Shown here: in pieces, positions 10,961-23,322 of the stretch | Numbering within the stretch: position 1 is the stretch's first letter | How the letters are laid out: each line of letters begins with the position of its first letter | DNA from: Plantago ovata | Lineage: Eukaryota; Streptophyta; Magnoliopsida; Lamiales; Plantaginaceae | Length of the DNA stretch: 64,000 nucleotides | Assembly: GCA_028274465.1 (NCBI GenBank) | Contig: CM051456.1 | Location: 68,558,753 to 68,622,752, forward strand | Direction: 5' to 3' | Translations under genes and position numbers: made by a program | The notes under the pieces: generated by a model | The model's database searches: none | The model's input: only the letters and a program-made list of their open reading frames with translations | Told to the model about the DNA's origin: nothing

Positions 10961-13406
10961 TGTAACGGTACCGGTTTTGAAAACAAAATATTTTCTTGAA
11001 AAAGGAAATTCGAAAATACTTTAATAACAACGGTCGGCAATAAATGCCCAAATAATCTTTGACGCTAACGATAATAAATAATATTCAATGACAACTCAAG
11101 TTCGAAAAGACAACGAATGAAGACAATAAAAGTGTATCTTCTTATTTTGAAAAGAAACCCGTGACACCCCAGACCCTTCTCTCAGTCGCTGGCATCCTAG
11201 TCACGCAAATCCTCAGCAGCATCTGGAAGGAAGGAATTTTGGAAAAACAAAAGAGTGTGAGATAAAGGATCTCAGTGAGGTTCTAAGTTAAAACAGAAAG
11301 TAAACGGTTTTAAAAACAAAATCCTTTTTCAGAAAAACGAGCAAACAGAACAAAGCACATATAACAGATTAACAGAACAGAAACTTTGTAGACCGTTGGT
11401 GCAGCCCGCCTTATTGCTCCTAATCCCAGAATGCCCTTATAACTCCCTCCAGAGGATGCATAACTCCGGACAGAAACAGAAACCCCCGTGTACTTTGGGG
11501 AAACGGATCCTACGACCCTAATAGACCTCAGCGACTTCTGCCTCGCGCCTAAAAGGGAATAGACTAGGCCACGATCAAGCAAACCCGATAGTCCTCTACT
11601 ACCCAAGCCTACCTAACCATAACCTAATCAACTGGTCACACAGAAACAGAACAGATACAGAACAACAGATACAATTAATTAACACCGAGAGGTGTTCCTG
11701 CAGAAAGGTCAGTACAGAACAGAGTAGCAATAACAGAAATCCAAAAGTCATACTTAGGACTTATACATTTACGCGGAAGCATACAATATACATTATACAG
11801 TAATAGGTACAAACAATCACGTAGCCTTCCAGTTTTTCGCAAATAATAGGTTTAGGGGTGAACATTCACCTTAGCTTGCGAGCAAACGACCTTCACAAGA
11901 AAAGAGCTTACGGGTTTACGGACAACGGAGAACCTAACAAGAAAGTACTAAACACAATTTAGAAGTCGAACGGACGGAAGGAAAAAGGTCGAAAAAGGAA
12001 TGGTAAAGTCGGGTTTCGAACACGGGACCTCTAAGTTAGTCAAGCAAGGACCTAACCAACTAGGCTAGCAAGTCAAGTGTATACTAACTTACAAAACAGA
12101 ACTAAGTTTAAAACATTTTCAGAAACTCTTTCGATTTTCAGATTCTGGAAATTACCAAAATACCCTCAGGTGGCAAATTGCCAGAAAAACCCTTTTCGAA
12201 AACAGACAGTACAAACGAACCAGTAGTTTCCAGACATCAAACAGTCTTCTCAAAGCAAAAAGGTTTACGATAAAAGCTTACTGTCAGTCAACTACGGTCA
12301 ACGGTAAAACTGCAAAAAGGTCCTTTAGGTTTTAAGTTTCCTAAATCAGTCCACAAAGAATCCAAAACATAACAACAAGGTCCAAAAGTCCTTTCGAGGT
12401 CAAACAGGAAATCCAAGTCAACATACGAGGTCAATAAGGTCACAAGTCCAGCAAAAAGTAACTATACTAACAACCTAAGTCCCGGTTCTCGGTTCGAAAA
12501 ATTACAATGTCAGATCGATCAGGGGTAAAATAGTCCAAGTCAAAAAGTCAAACAGAAAACGAATCTCGAATCAAACGAACAGTAAGGGATTCGAGATTTA
12601 CCTTCGAATCAAAAAAGAGAGTTGAACAATCTGCAAATCGAATAAATCGAAAAGAAAAACGGAATTAAACAAGATTCGAAACAAATCGAAATCAAAACCG
12701 AATTCGGAACCAAAGGATAGAACCGACTTACCGACCGAACCGGAACAAACGGATCGGACGAATCGAATCGGCGGCGAGTGGATCGAATCGGAGCTCGGGC
12801 GGACAGATTTGAACGGAGGCGGCGCGTGACAGCGGTGGCACGGCAGAATCAGATCGACACAAACGGGGTCGGAACGGTGGCGGCCGAATCGGATCGGAGA
12901 GATGATGGTGGTGGCCGTAGGTGATGATGTAAATGATAATTAATTAGTGAAAAGTGATGATAATGAGAAACAATGATGATAATGGTGGTAAGGTGATGAA
13001 GATTTGAAGAGAGGACAGTGAAGTTGTATGTTGATGGTGGGCGAAGGAATGAAGAGAAAGTAAGAGCAGTATCTCTTCTCTGTTTTGATGGCGTGAGGAT
13101 GAGAGAAAGAGATGAGATCAGTTTTTTTTTTCTTTCCTTCTTGCTTATGGTGTTTGACGGCTGGGAAGTGAGGGAAAGGAGACTACAATCTGACTAGGGT
13201 AAGGGTTTTGGGTCAATGGGCCGGTCAACAGGCCTTCACTGGGCCAAAGAAATGGGCCAAAAGACTAACAGATCAGATAGAAAGTCCAGTCCGATGACGA
13301 AACGAAACGAACTAACTTACGCGAAAATAATTAATTAATTACCGAATAAATAATTTACTCTGGTAATTAATTAACTAAAATAAATAATTAAATAATAAAA
13401 TAATAA

Positions 13407-13440
<34 letters not shown>

Positions 13441-13461
13441 AAAAAAAGACGGGGTGTTACA
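10961..13461 (-). repeat. 5' LTR of Tekay-1
   Basis: 2501 bp with the same termini as the 3' LTR. It carries the second copy of the tRNA-like A/B-box pair (about 12007-12075). It is shorter than the 3' LTR mainly because of one indel near 12930. Confidence 0.95.
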
Positions 13462-14246
13462 GACGACTCGCCCCACGGTCCCAGAAGACCAAAAACGCGG
13501 ATCTCCCCTCTTTACCTCATTTTCTTCATATCTTCATCATTCTTCTTCCCCAAAAACCGAAAATTACGAAAATACATTCAAAACTTCATAACTTCTTCAT
13601 TTCTTGACCAAATTTAGTGTTCTTTAGCTTCAATCGAAGCCTATTACGTGATCTATCTTTTCATCCGAACAGATTTCGTCCTAATGCATTAGATTTTCAG
13701 ATCTGAGGTATCTTCTTATGAACCCTAATTTTCGAATTTGGGAGTTTTCTAATTTGAGCTTCAATTATGCTTATTCGATGCATGGGTATGTTGTTTGTGT
13801 GATTAGAAGCGTTATTTACTATCAATTGCATGCTCAATTATGCTTTGATTGTTGATTTGGGAATTTTGCTAGTAGATGATATATCTTGTTGTGCATTATG
13901 TCTTTATCTTTGATTTCTTGCATATGATTGTGTTTATTGATGTGATGATGGTGGATCTGAAGGAAGAATGCTTAATTGTAGAGTATGAGGATTTATGATG
14001 CTAGAATTTTTTCGCTACTATGGTATGAATTGAGCCTTGTTATCTAGGATATTGGTAAGAGCATAATGTGATGTATTGCATGTAGTAGTTACATTGGTAT
14101 GTTGCATAATGAAGAAGCTAGGCTAGACATTAAAGGTTTGGGGAGCTCGATTGTTGATTTTATCACTTGTGTGTTTCGTTCTTACACTAGCATATGCATG
14201 AGTCAGTTTGTGTCATACGAGGTACTAACTGTTGTTTGTAGGAACC

Positions 14247-14972
14247 ATGCCAAGGAAAAGGAGCATTTCCGTATGATTACTATGAAGTATTGGAGGGGGA
14301 TTGATTACAACCATGTCAAGAAGAGTGACCTCGTTAGATGTGCGTTCGAGCCAAGGGGTTTTGCAACAACGTCGTGGATTATCCAAGAGGAGGAGCTAGA
14401 GTACACCTGGAGTAAGGACTCCTATGCCTATTCATTCACCACCGAAGGGACAGAAACCATTATTACGTCAGCAATCCATCACAAGGACTGCAAAGTTCGT
14501 GTGAACTGGAAGGCATTGGGACATTCTCGCCGCGACGGATTCAATCTTGACTTCGCAGTTGCTAGAAGGTTCTGAAGCGCTAGCTTGGTTCCAAAACATA
14601 ATGACATGGGTGCCCAGCCCCTCGTTGGGGTGCCCCTTGCCTGCCTCTAAAGGGAGCATCATATAGACACCGGGAACATCAACTGTAGAGAATGTGGTCG
14701 ACATAGGAAAAACTGGAAGACAACCTCTGAATACCCGAGCATCGCGCTGTAACCTCCACGGGGTGTAAAACATTGGAGAAGGTGGCTCTGATACCACTGC
14801 CCTTTCCCCTTCAACAGTTCACAACCTATTGGAGAGATACCGGGTGGAAGATTCCATAACAGAGGCGGCCAATCTTGAAGATTCTCTTCGACACTGCAAC
14901 TCTACTAGTGACGATGTGCGTGATAGTAGTGACAATGAAGACAATTGGGACAATGATGATACAGATGGTTGA
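14247..14972 (+). pseudogene. Second coding remnant of element A, product not recognised
   Basis: The position downstream of gag-protease is where Athila-group elements carry an envelope-like gene known to be expressed by splicing. Here the ATG (MPRKRS) follows a candidate splice acceptor. Long open stretches overlap in different frames, and the last one ends in a strongly acidic tail at 14972. I see no signal peptide, membrane segment or recognisable domain. Element B keeps a nearly identical copy (20941-21648), so the decay mostly predates their separation. Calling it an envelope-like remnant is inference from position only. Confidence 0.4.
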
Positions 14973-15694
14973 ATTGGTCCTATCCGATCTTTTAATGGAA
15001 CTACCGCCACTACCACAAGTCCCGATGATCATATATAAGGCTCCCAGAGCAGGCCCAATAACTCACAAGCAGCACACTCAGCCGACCGAGGCCAAACCAT
15101 GGGGTAACATCTAGTATCACATCTTATTTCCTCATTTTCTTACTGCTAGGGACTAGCATTAATTTCATGAGGGGGGATGGGATTTAAAGTGATCTAATGT
15201 TGTTAGTTTGGAGCTTGGTATTGGTAGGATGAGTATAGTACCTTGCATGTTTTTATCCGTCTTCATTTGTATTTGCACGTTTACCGCTTTCGTAGATTTT
15301 TTAGGTTGCATTCACTACATTCATCCTAGGATAGTCTTGCATGTTTTATATGGAGTTTATTGCCGAATTTTTTGAACTTTTTTATTGGATAGATCAACTA
15401 ACTATGCCATTAATCGTATGCTTCATCTCAATGAATTTGTTTGAGGTTTTTCTCGCTTGGCTTGTCACATTTATGTATTGCACTTAGTTAAGCTTGGTAG
15501 TTTCGACATCACTTAGTGGTGTTTTCTCTACTGCGGTTCACGAAGACCTTTATAATAGGATGATGCATGTTAGGGTCTTATGGTTGTTTTCCCGAGTAAT
15601 TATGTACCTAAGAGGCAACAAGTCTTCACCATGCTTTGAGATTGCTAAATGCCTAGGAAGGAGGTAGTGTGACGTTGTGTGATCCTTTGTTTAT

Positions 15695-15837
15695 AACCTA
15701 TTCTTCCGAATAGGTTTGGGGAGGGGGTTACACCATCATTAGACTTGTTTTCGTTTTTCATTCCCGTATCGTGAGTTTATTTTTTCTTTTCCGTAAATTT
15801 TGTACTCCAACCTATTCTTTCGAATAGGTTTGGGGAA
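15695..15837 (+). other. Paired hairpin/G-tract modules, element A
   Basis: Two copies of AACCTATTC-(4 nt)-GAATAGGTT, each followed at once by TTGGGGA-type G-rich sequence: stem 15695-15716 with tract to 15727, and stem 15809-15830 with tract to about 15837. The tract resembles the real polypurine tract 0.8 kb downstream. Equivalent modules lie in B, C, F and, reversed, in G. Confidence 0.8.
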
Positions 15838-16634
15838 GTCGTGTGAGTCATTTTGTTTCTCTTTTTGTTATGTTACTGCTGGCTAGAATAAAGTCGAAAA
15901 ATAGGAAGGAAAGAAAAATTCCAGAAAAAAAAAAGAAAAAAAGGAAAAGAAAAAAGAATCTGGAAGGAAAAAAAAAGAAAAAAAAAAGAGAGAAAAGACC
16001 CCAAAAAAGCAAAGAAGGGTCCGAAAAAGAAAGCCAAATAGCAGTTTAGCAAAGTGTTGTGTCTCATTTTCCAATTCTTGTAACGTTCGTAATCGTGTTG
16101 TAATTTTCTATTTTTTATCCTTTTTGTCTTGAGTGTCATCTGTTCTAGACCACCCTCGTCCTGCCATTCAGGAAGTGGTGAATAGCTTAAGACTTTACTT
16201 GAGAGATGGGTAGAATAGGGGAGTGTTAACTTTTATAGGGAACCCTCCTTCGTTTGATGAGAGCCAGTACTGGTTCGACCTCTTTGAGGGAAAGTCTTAA
16301 CATGGTGGAACAACAGTAAGTCCTCAGTTTCATAGGCACGGGACAACCATTCGTATCTTAGCATGCTTCATTACGTCGTCACTGACTAGGTCCAGGTGGA
16401 GAATGTTACGAGAGACTATCTTGTCTTGACATAAGTGCTTATGTGGATTGTATAAGTCAATCGAGGTATTCGTCAACCTATATTCATGCTTTGATTAATA
16501 TGGTTTTTGTTCATATGTTTTTTGGTAGATTCAGTAGATTGGTTCTTTTTATTTGGCATGAGACTCCATTTTGTGTCTTGCATTGTTTTTTGCATTAGAG
16601 TCTAGCTTAGTTGCTTGAGGACAAGTAAAGGTTC

Positions 16635-16647
16635 GGTTTGGGGAGTT
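16635..16647 (+). other. Polypurine tract of element A
   Basis: GGTTTGGGGAGTT directly abuts LTR2. A short hairpin (TTGCTTG-AGGA-CAAGTAA, 16611-16628) lies just upstream. Confidence 0.85.
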
Positions 16648-17922
16648 TGATGAATGTGTATTTTACACTTTCATTTGAGTCTTTTTCACCTATTTTAGCT
16701 ATCATCTATGTTAATTTAGCTATATTTTAGTGCATTTTATTAGAATAGTGTCACGTTTCCCTTTAGATTTTATTTTACAGGTTTTGGTTGAAAATCGAGG
16801 ATTTCCGGGCAATTATATTGAAGTTGACAAGGAATTGGTGTTCCAGAAGCCTATTTGGAGTATCTGAAGGTTTCCCGATAGGATTTGGAGTCTAGGGGTC
16901 GAATCTGGAGGTTAGAAGGCCACTAGAAGTCAGAAACCGAGTCCGAAAAGGGGAAGAAATCCAAAAACACGTCGAAAACGCGGAATTCCGCGAAAAATAC
17001 TCCCGGGCGAACCGCCCGGGACGTGGGGCGAATCGCCCCACACTTATTCGTAGCCTATATATAGTTGCTCAGTTTTTCTCCGAAATTCATACTTTTCCAG
17101 ACCTATTCTCTCACCTTTCTCTGTAGTTTTAGGTAGGGACTTCCCAGAGCCTGTTCTGGGGGTTCGTAGCTTAGGAGACACTTTTTCATAGCAGATTGGA
17201 GCTTGTAGGATCGCAATTCTTCGGAGATTGACAACCTTCGGTAACATTGTATCTTACAGTTTATTCTACTTATTTTTATATATCTTTCAACATGTTTTCT
17301 TCTATGATTTCTGTTGATTGCATGCCTATTATGAGTAGCTAAACTTATCGTTGGTGGTAGTATGTGAATTCTTAGCGAAGGGAAGATAATCATGCTAATG
17401 GCTATATCGCGCATTATACTCCGTGTTATTGCTTTATTTCGTTGATCACGCTCAGCCAAAATTCTCGTATGTTGTATTAATTATTATGCACAATTGGACC
17501 CTCGTCGACCTATGCACATGTTTATCTTCGTAGTGTTGAATAATTACGGAACACAATAGGACAATAGAGATTGACTTGTCAGTATCATTATCTTCGTAGT
17601 GCTTAATAATTGCAACAGGACATTAGATTGATCAAAGATCTCCATGCAAGACCGAGGAATTTACGCATGATTATCGACCCGTTATGCTTTGAAGGATCAT
17701 ACTATCACCAATCTCCATTATCTGTTAGAAAAACCTTTGCTTTTACGTCTGCTGTTTTTATATTCTCTAGTTAAATAGATAAAGCTAGTTATAGTTCTGA
17801 GAGAACGACACTCGAGGTCATTCTACTGCTACACTACGGTTTTCGTTGTAGTTGTGAATTGCCTTTGGCTAAATAACAAATTTATTTGCTTGAACCGGGA
17901 CCCGACAAACCCCAGTTCATCA
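16648..17922 (+). repeat. LTR2: shared middle LTR of elements A and B
   Basis: 1275 bp from TGATGAATG to CAGTTCATCA. It is the 3' LTR of A (preceded by its polypurine tract) and also the 5' LTR of B (followed by a primer site at 17926). Upstream of a TATATATA box (17056-17063) sit two perfect hairpins: CCCGGGCGAACCGCCCGGG at 17002-17020 and GTGGGGCGAATCGCCCCAC at 17023-17041. Confidence 0.95.
17056..17063 (+). promoter_or_regulatory. TATA box of LTR2
   Basis: TATATATA directly downstream of the two GC hairpins, in the expected place for the U3 promoter. The same arrangement occurs in LTR3 (box at 23771-23778) and in the C/F-type LTRs (about 36507 and 56032). Confidence 0.75.
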
Positions 17923-18076
17923 AATTGGCGCCGTTGCCGGGGACTATACTCCTTTTTTCTGTTTAATTTGTTTATATTTTCAGCATTCAATTCCTAATTC
18001 TATTAGTTTTAGTTTTCCTATTTAATCTCTCTCTGATACTCCTTTCCTAGCTTGTCACAGATATTCAGGTCTTGTG

Positions 18077-19849
18077 ATGGCTCACCCACTTTTGAAATCA
18101 TGGATTCAACCCAACAAAGCACTGATGAGAGGTCCGGCTATTGTTCTTTCTGCTGCAACTCGAGATTTGGAAATCAAAAGTTGCATGTACCAGCAACTCC
18201 CGAGGTTCTATGGGTTGGCTAGGGAAGATGTTATGGGATACCTGAATGATATTGACGATTTTATCAACAATCTTCCAAGGCCCGGAGCAGGTATAACGGA
18301 CGATGAGCTAAGGATGAAGGTTTTTGCTATGGGGCTTGGTGATAAAGCCAAGGCATGGTTAGGCTCTCTGGAAGCCGGATCACTAGACACCTGGGACAAG
18401 GTGTATTCTGCTTTTATGGAGAAATACTTTCCTCACACATTGACTACCGCGCTTAAGGCGCAAATCACAGGATTCAAACAGGACTATAATGAGACCATCT
18501 ACACCGCTTTCGAGAGGTTCAAGGACCTCATGCACAAGTGTCCACACCATGGTTTTGGGCTTCCTGATCTTGTCCAGCACTTCTACAATGGACTCACATA
18601 TGAGAGTCAACAGGTGGTGGATTTCCAATGCCGTGGTACTATCTGGGAAGAGACCGCCGAGGATGTGTAGGCATGTTTCGAAAGGCTTGCTAAAGGATCT
18701 CAATCCAAGGATCCAAGAGCAATGGTTAGAAGGCGTGGACCTGAGGCTCCACCAAACCAGGAGATCCCAATGCATGAAGTGAATGGTGTGAGTGGCGATA
18801 AGTTCGAAGGTTTCACCAATCAGATGAGGCAAGCTCTAAGTGGCCTAATCGGAACTTCTCTCTCGAATGAGGTATGTAGGGTGTGCAAGAATTATGGGCA
18901 TGGGGCTCATATGTGTAGATCAGATCTAGCACGAGAAGATGTTCACTTGGGAAACCGTAGTAATCCTACTCCTAAGGACGAAGCATCTACATCCAAGTCA
19001 GCAACTCTCTTGGATAATTTACAGGAATTGGTGGATTTCACCCAAGTGTTTTTTAAGAGATACGAGGAGGATTCGGCAAAGATCAATGCTCGTCTGGATC
19101 AATTGGAAGCTAGAGCTAGTAGAGAGCAAGGGAAGTTACATAGCAGCACTGAGAGGTCCATGTCGATCAACTTGGTGGGAGATCAACCAGTGGAAATCAC
19201 CATTAAGCAAGTTGCTAAGTGCGAGTGTTACAAGGATGAAGAGCCTCCACTAGCCGAGGAAGAAGAGAAGGACCTTGGTACTGATGAGAGTGGAGAGAAG
19301 CAAGAGAATCCCGAGCCACTCCCTCAAAGTTTCGATGTTAAGGTCGGGATTGGCGAACTTGAAGATGTCCGTGCCACACTAGACACGGGATCTTACTCGA
19401 ATGTGCTACCCATGAATGTGTTTGAAAAGAGTAGCCTTGGAAAACTATCTGAGCATAGGGCTATTGTGCAACTGGCGGATGGATCCTTTATGAGACCCGA
19501 AGGCGTTGTGAAAAATGTGTTGGTCAAGATTGGTGAAGCTTCTGTATACACCAATTTTGTAGTTATGCCGGCGTCTGCACCTGGAACGGGGGATGTCATA
19601 CTCTTAGGGCGAACATTCTTGACTAAACTACGCTCCGTGATGGACATCTACCAAAGAACTTGCACTATTGAAGTGGATGGCAAGCAACACGTGTTGCAAG
19701 CCATATCTGATCCACCTGATCCGCCTGATATTTCTTTCACTACTCACTACTGTGGTCTTGCAGCCTATATTCTTTCTTATTCACAGGTTCGTGGCATGGA
19801 GAGGAGATCAATGAAGGGGAAGTCTAGTACCCGCAGAAAGAAGAGATAG
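18077..19849 (+). pseudogene. gag-protease region of element B (broken)
   Basis: Starts at the ATG matching that of A. Same order: gag domain (FMEKYFPHTLTTALKAQ), CCHC knuckle (CRVCKNYGHGAHMC), acidic linker and aspartic protease (DTGSYSNVLPMNVFEK, QLADGSFMRPEG, LLGRTFLTKLRSV, CTIEVDGKQ). The second half, with the knuckle and the whole protease, is one open stretch. It differs from A by a few percent or less. Role: structural protein and maturation protease of a particle whose polymerase must be supplied by another element. About one break. Confidence 0.9.
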
Positions 19850-20940
19850 GCACAGACAGGAGTCGAGTCAAAGACTTTAAACAATGGCACTATCCGGGAG
19901 GCAACCCGGAGTTTTTATCGCTTTCTTTACCGCTTTATTGCATGCATTCATTCTTGAACTATTTGCTTCTCGTATGCGAATTTGTTCATATCTGTGTCGT
20001 ATATGCTTATATTTGAGTGATATTTTTCAAGTGGTTTTGTGAGAAAATTGGTTTCGGGGATTAAAAACCGCGTTTTCGGACGAAAGGACCGACTCCCCGC
20101 ATCGGGGAGCAGGGGGCAAATCGCCTCGCGTGGGGCGACTCGCCCCACACCAGGGACGACTCGCCCCACGGTCCCAGAAGACCAAAAATGCGGATATCCC
20201 CTCTTTACCTCATTTTCTTCATATCTTCATCATTCTTCTTCTCCAAAAACCGAAAATTGCGAAAATACATTCAAAACTTCATAACTTCTTCATTTCTTGA
20301 CCAAATTTAGTGTTCTTTAGCTTCAATCGAAGCCTATTACGTGGTCTATCTTGTCATCCGAACAGATTTTGTCCTAGTGCATTAGATTTTCAGATCTGAG
20401 GTATCTTCTTATGAACCCTAATTTTCGAATTTGGGGGTTTTCTAATTTGAGCTTCAATTATGCTTATTCGATGCATGGGTATGTTGTTTGTGTGATTAGA
20501 AGCGTTATTTACTATCGATTGCATGCTCAATTATGCTTGGATTGTTGATTTGGGAATTTTGCTACTAGATGATATATCTTGTTGTGCATTATGTCTTTAT
20601 CTTTGATTTATTGCATATGATTGTGTTTATTGATGTGATGATGGTGGATTTGAAGGAAGAATGCTTAATTGTTGAGTATGAGGATTTATGATGCTAGAAT
20701 TTTTTCGCTACTATGGTATGAATTGAGCCTTGTTATCTAGGATATACGTAAGAGCATAATGTGATGTATTGCATGTAGTAGTTACATTGGTATGTTGCAT
20801 AATGAAGAAGCTAGGCTAGACATTAAAGGTTTGGGGAGCTCGATTGTTGATTTTAGCATTTGTGTGTTTCGTTCTTACACTAGCATATGCATGAGTCAGT
20901 TTTGTGTCATACGAGGTACTAACTGTTGTTTGTAGGAACC
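19850..20940 (+). other. Post-gag spacer and leader-like segment of element B
   Basis: No gene. It contains the CCGGG hairpin (19894-19909) and a GC-rich block with GCG-NNN-CGC hairpins (about 20096-20172) that is the uninterrupted version of A's Tekay insertion site. After it comes the pyrimidine-rich segment with the candidate splice donor (about 20400) and acceptor just before the ATG at 20941. Confidence 0.7.
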
Positions 20941-21648
20941 ATGCCAAGGGAAAGGAGCATTCCCGTATGATTACTATGAAGTATTGGAGGGGGATTGATT
21001 ACAACCATGTCCAGAAGAGTGACCTCGTTAGATGTGCGTTCGAGCCAAGGGGTTTTGCAACAACGTCGTGGATTATCCAAGAGGAGGAGCTAGAGTACAC
21101 CTGGAGTAAGGACTCCTATGCCTATTCATTCACCACCGAAGGGACAGAAACCATTATTACGTCAGCAATCCATCACAAGGACTGCAAAGTTCGTGTGAAC
21201 TGGAAGGCATTGGGACATTCTCGCCGCGACGGATTCAATCTTGACTTCGCAGTTGCTAGAAGGTTCTGAAGCGCTAGCTTGGTTCCAAAACATAATGACA
21301 TGGGTGCCCAGCCCCTCGTTGGGGTGCCCCTTGCTTGCCTCTAAAGGGAGCATCATATAGACATCGGGAGCATCAACTGTAGAGAATGTGGTCGACATAG
21401 GAAAAACTGGAAGACAACCTCTGAATACCCAAGCAGCGCGCTGTAACCTCCACGGGGTGTAAAACATTGGAGAAGGAGGCTCTGATACCACTGCCCTTTC
21501 CCCTTCAACAGTTCACAACCTATTGGAGAGATACCGGGTGGAAGATTCCATAACGGAGGCGGCCAATCTTGAAGATTCTCTTCGACACTGCAACTCTACT
21601 AGTGATGATGTGCGTGACAGTAGTGACAATGATGATACAGATGGTTGA
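20941..21648 (+). pseudogene. Second coding remnant of element B, product not recognised
   Basis: Counterpart of 14247-14972 in A, starting at an ATG (MPRERS) just after the candidate splice acceptor and ending in an acidic tail. The longest open stretch overlapping it has motifs such as WSKDSYAYSFTTEG, but I recognise no domain. It is decayed in the same way as in A. Confidence 0.4.
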
Positions 21649-23322
21649 ATTGGTTCTATCCGATCTTTTAATGGAACTACCGCCACTACCACAAGTCTCG
21701 ATGATCATATATAAGGCTCCCAGAGGAGGCCCAATAACTCACAAGCAGCACACTCAGCCGACCGAGGCCAAACCATGGGGTAACATCTAGTATCACATCT
21801 TATTTCCTCATTTTCTTACTGCTAGGGACTAGCGTTAATTTCATGAGGGGGGATGGGATTTAAGTGATCTAATGTTGTTAGTTTGGAGCTTGGTATTGGT
21901 AGGATGAGTATAGTACCTTGCATGTTTTTATCCGTCTGCATTTGCATTTGCACGTTTACCGCTTTCGTAGATTTTTTAGGTTGCATTCACTACATTCATC
22001 CTAGGATAGTCTTGCATGTTTTATATGGAGTTTATTGCCGAATTTTTTGAACTTTTTTATTGGATAGATCAACTAACTATGCCATTAATCGTATGCTTCA
22101 TCTCAATGAATTTGTTTGAGGTTTTTCTCGCTTGGCTTGTCACATTTATGTATTGCACTTAGTTAAGCTTGGTAGTTTCGACATCACTTAGTGGTGTTTT
22201 CTCTAATGCGGTTCACGAAGGCCTTTATAATAGGATGATGCATGTTAGGGTCTTATGGTTGTTTTCCCGAGTAATTATTTACCTAAGAGGCAACAAGTCT
22301 TCACCATGCTTTGAGATTGTTAAATGCCTAGGAAGGAGGTAGTGTGAGGTTGTGTGATCCTTTGTTTATAACTTATTCTTCCGAATAGGTTTGGGGAGGA
22401 GGTTACACCATCATTAGACTTGTTTTCGATTTTCATTCCCGTATCGTGAGTTTATTTTTCCTTTTCCGTAAATTTTGTACTCCAACCTATTCTTTCGAAT
22501 AGGTTTGGGGAAGTCATGTGAGTCATTTTGTTTCTCTTTTTGTTATGTTACTGCTGGCTAGAATAAAGTCGAAAAATAGGAAGGAAAGAAAAATTCCAGA
22601 AAAAAAAAAGAAAAAAAGAAAAAGAAAAAACAATCTGGAAGGAAAAAAAAGAAAAAAAGAGAGAGAAAAGACCCCAAAAAAGCAAAGAAGGGTCCGAAAA
22701 AGAAAGCCAAATAGCAGTTTAGCAAAGTGTTGTGACTCATTTTCCAATTCTTGTAACGTTCGTAATCGTGTTGTAAGTTTCTATTTTTTTATCCTTTTTG
22801 TCTTGAGTGTCATCTGTTCTAGACCACCCTCGTCCTGCCATTCAGGAAGTGGTGAATAGCTTAAGACTTTACTTGAGAGATGGGTAGAATAGGGGAGTGT
22901 TAACTTTTATAGGGAACCCTCCTTCGTTTGAAGAGAGCCAGTACTGGTTCGACCTCTTTGAGGGAAAGTCTTAACATGGTGGAACAACAGTAAGTCCTCA
23001 GTTTCATAGGCACGGGACAACCATTCGTATCTTAGCATGCTTCATTACGTCGTCACTGACTAGGTCCAGGTGGAGAATGTTACGAGAGACTATCTTGTCT
23101 TGACATAAGTGCTTATGTGGATGTGTATAAGTCAATCGAGGTATTCGTCAACCTATATTCATGCTTTGATTTATATGGTTTTTGTTCATATGTTTTTTGG
23201 TAGATTCAGTAGATTGGTTCATTTTATTTGGCATGAGACTCCATTTTGTGTCTTGCATTGTTTTTTGCATTAGAGTCTAGCTTAGTTGCTTGAGGACAAG
23301 CAAAGGTTCGGTTTGGGGAGTT
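21649..23322 (+). other. Non-coding tail and polypurine tract of element B
   Basis: Holds hairpin/G-tract modules at 22370-22401 and 22484-22512, a purine-rich patch (about 22560-22700), the pre-tract hairpin TTGCTTG-AGGA-CAAGCAA (23286-23303) and the polypurine tract GGTTTGGGGAGTT (23310-23322). No gene is seen; short open frames in the purine patch are low-complexity artefacts. Confidence 0.8.

Larger units (their letters stand above)
2793..13461 (-). mobile_element. Tekay-1: Ty3/gypsy chromovirus (Tekay/Del type), nested in element A
   Basis: Complete by structure. The ends read TGTAACGG...GGGTGTTACA on the plus strand. The 5-bp target duplication GACGA lies at 2788-2792 and 13462-13466, and element B carries the uninterrupted site. 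It reads right to left: 5' LTR 10961-13461, initiator-tRNA-Met primer site, a leader ORF, gag, protease, reverse transcriptase, RNase H, integrase with a chromodomain-like tail, polypurine tract, 3' LTR 2793-5323. The LTRs differ at roughly 30-40 positions plus one indel of about 30 bp by eye, about 1.4 percent, or roughly 0.5-1 million years. The coding region is broken at about three places. Confidence 0.95.
13462..16647 (+). other. Downstream internal region of element A (spliced-leader-like segment, coding remnant, structured tail)
   Basis: Resumes element A after Tekay-1 and parallels 20155-23322 of element B. 13500-13707 looks like a pyrimidine-rich leader. An AG|GTATCT at 13706 and a TTGTTTGTAG at 14241 frame a possible 534-bp intron, just before an ATG at 14247. 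A decayed coding stretch follows (to about 14972). Then come about 1.6 kb of non-coding tail with two hairpin/G-tract modules (15695-15727, 15809-15837), a polypurine-rich patch (about 15890-16045), a hairpin (16611-16628) and the polypurine tract (16635-16647). Confidence 0.65.
1..17922 (+). mobile_element. Element A: Athila-like gag-protease LTR retrotransposon, interrupted by Tekay-1
   Basis: Ty3/gypsy-type element of the Athila group with a partial left LTR (1-556), tRNA-Asp primer site, a gag-protease region, a long non-coding tail, polypurine tract and right LTR (16648-17922). No reverse transcriptase, RNase H or integrase is visible between the LTRs once the nested Tekay element (2793-13461) is taken out, so it looks non-autonomous and would need enzymes from a relative. 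The right LTR is also the left LTR of element B. Left and right LTRs differ at about 7 sites over 556 bp by eye, suggesting a young element (under about 1 million years). It is broken: about one break in gag-protease plus the nested insertion. Confidence 0.88.

Noticed and set aside
14468-14797. Minus-strand ORFs opposite the second coding remnant of A and B
   Set aside because: Shadow frames of a decayed plus-strand region; conserved only because the two elements are near-identical.
15843-16139. Lysine-rich or phenylalanine-rich proteins in purine tracts (also near 22518-22859, 35020-35208, 60286-60634)
   Set aside because: Open frames in low-complexity A/G-rich tails of the retroelements, with no codon structure or conservation.
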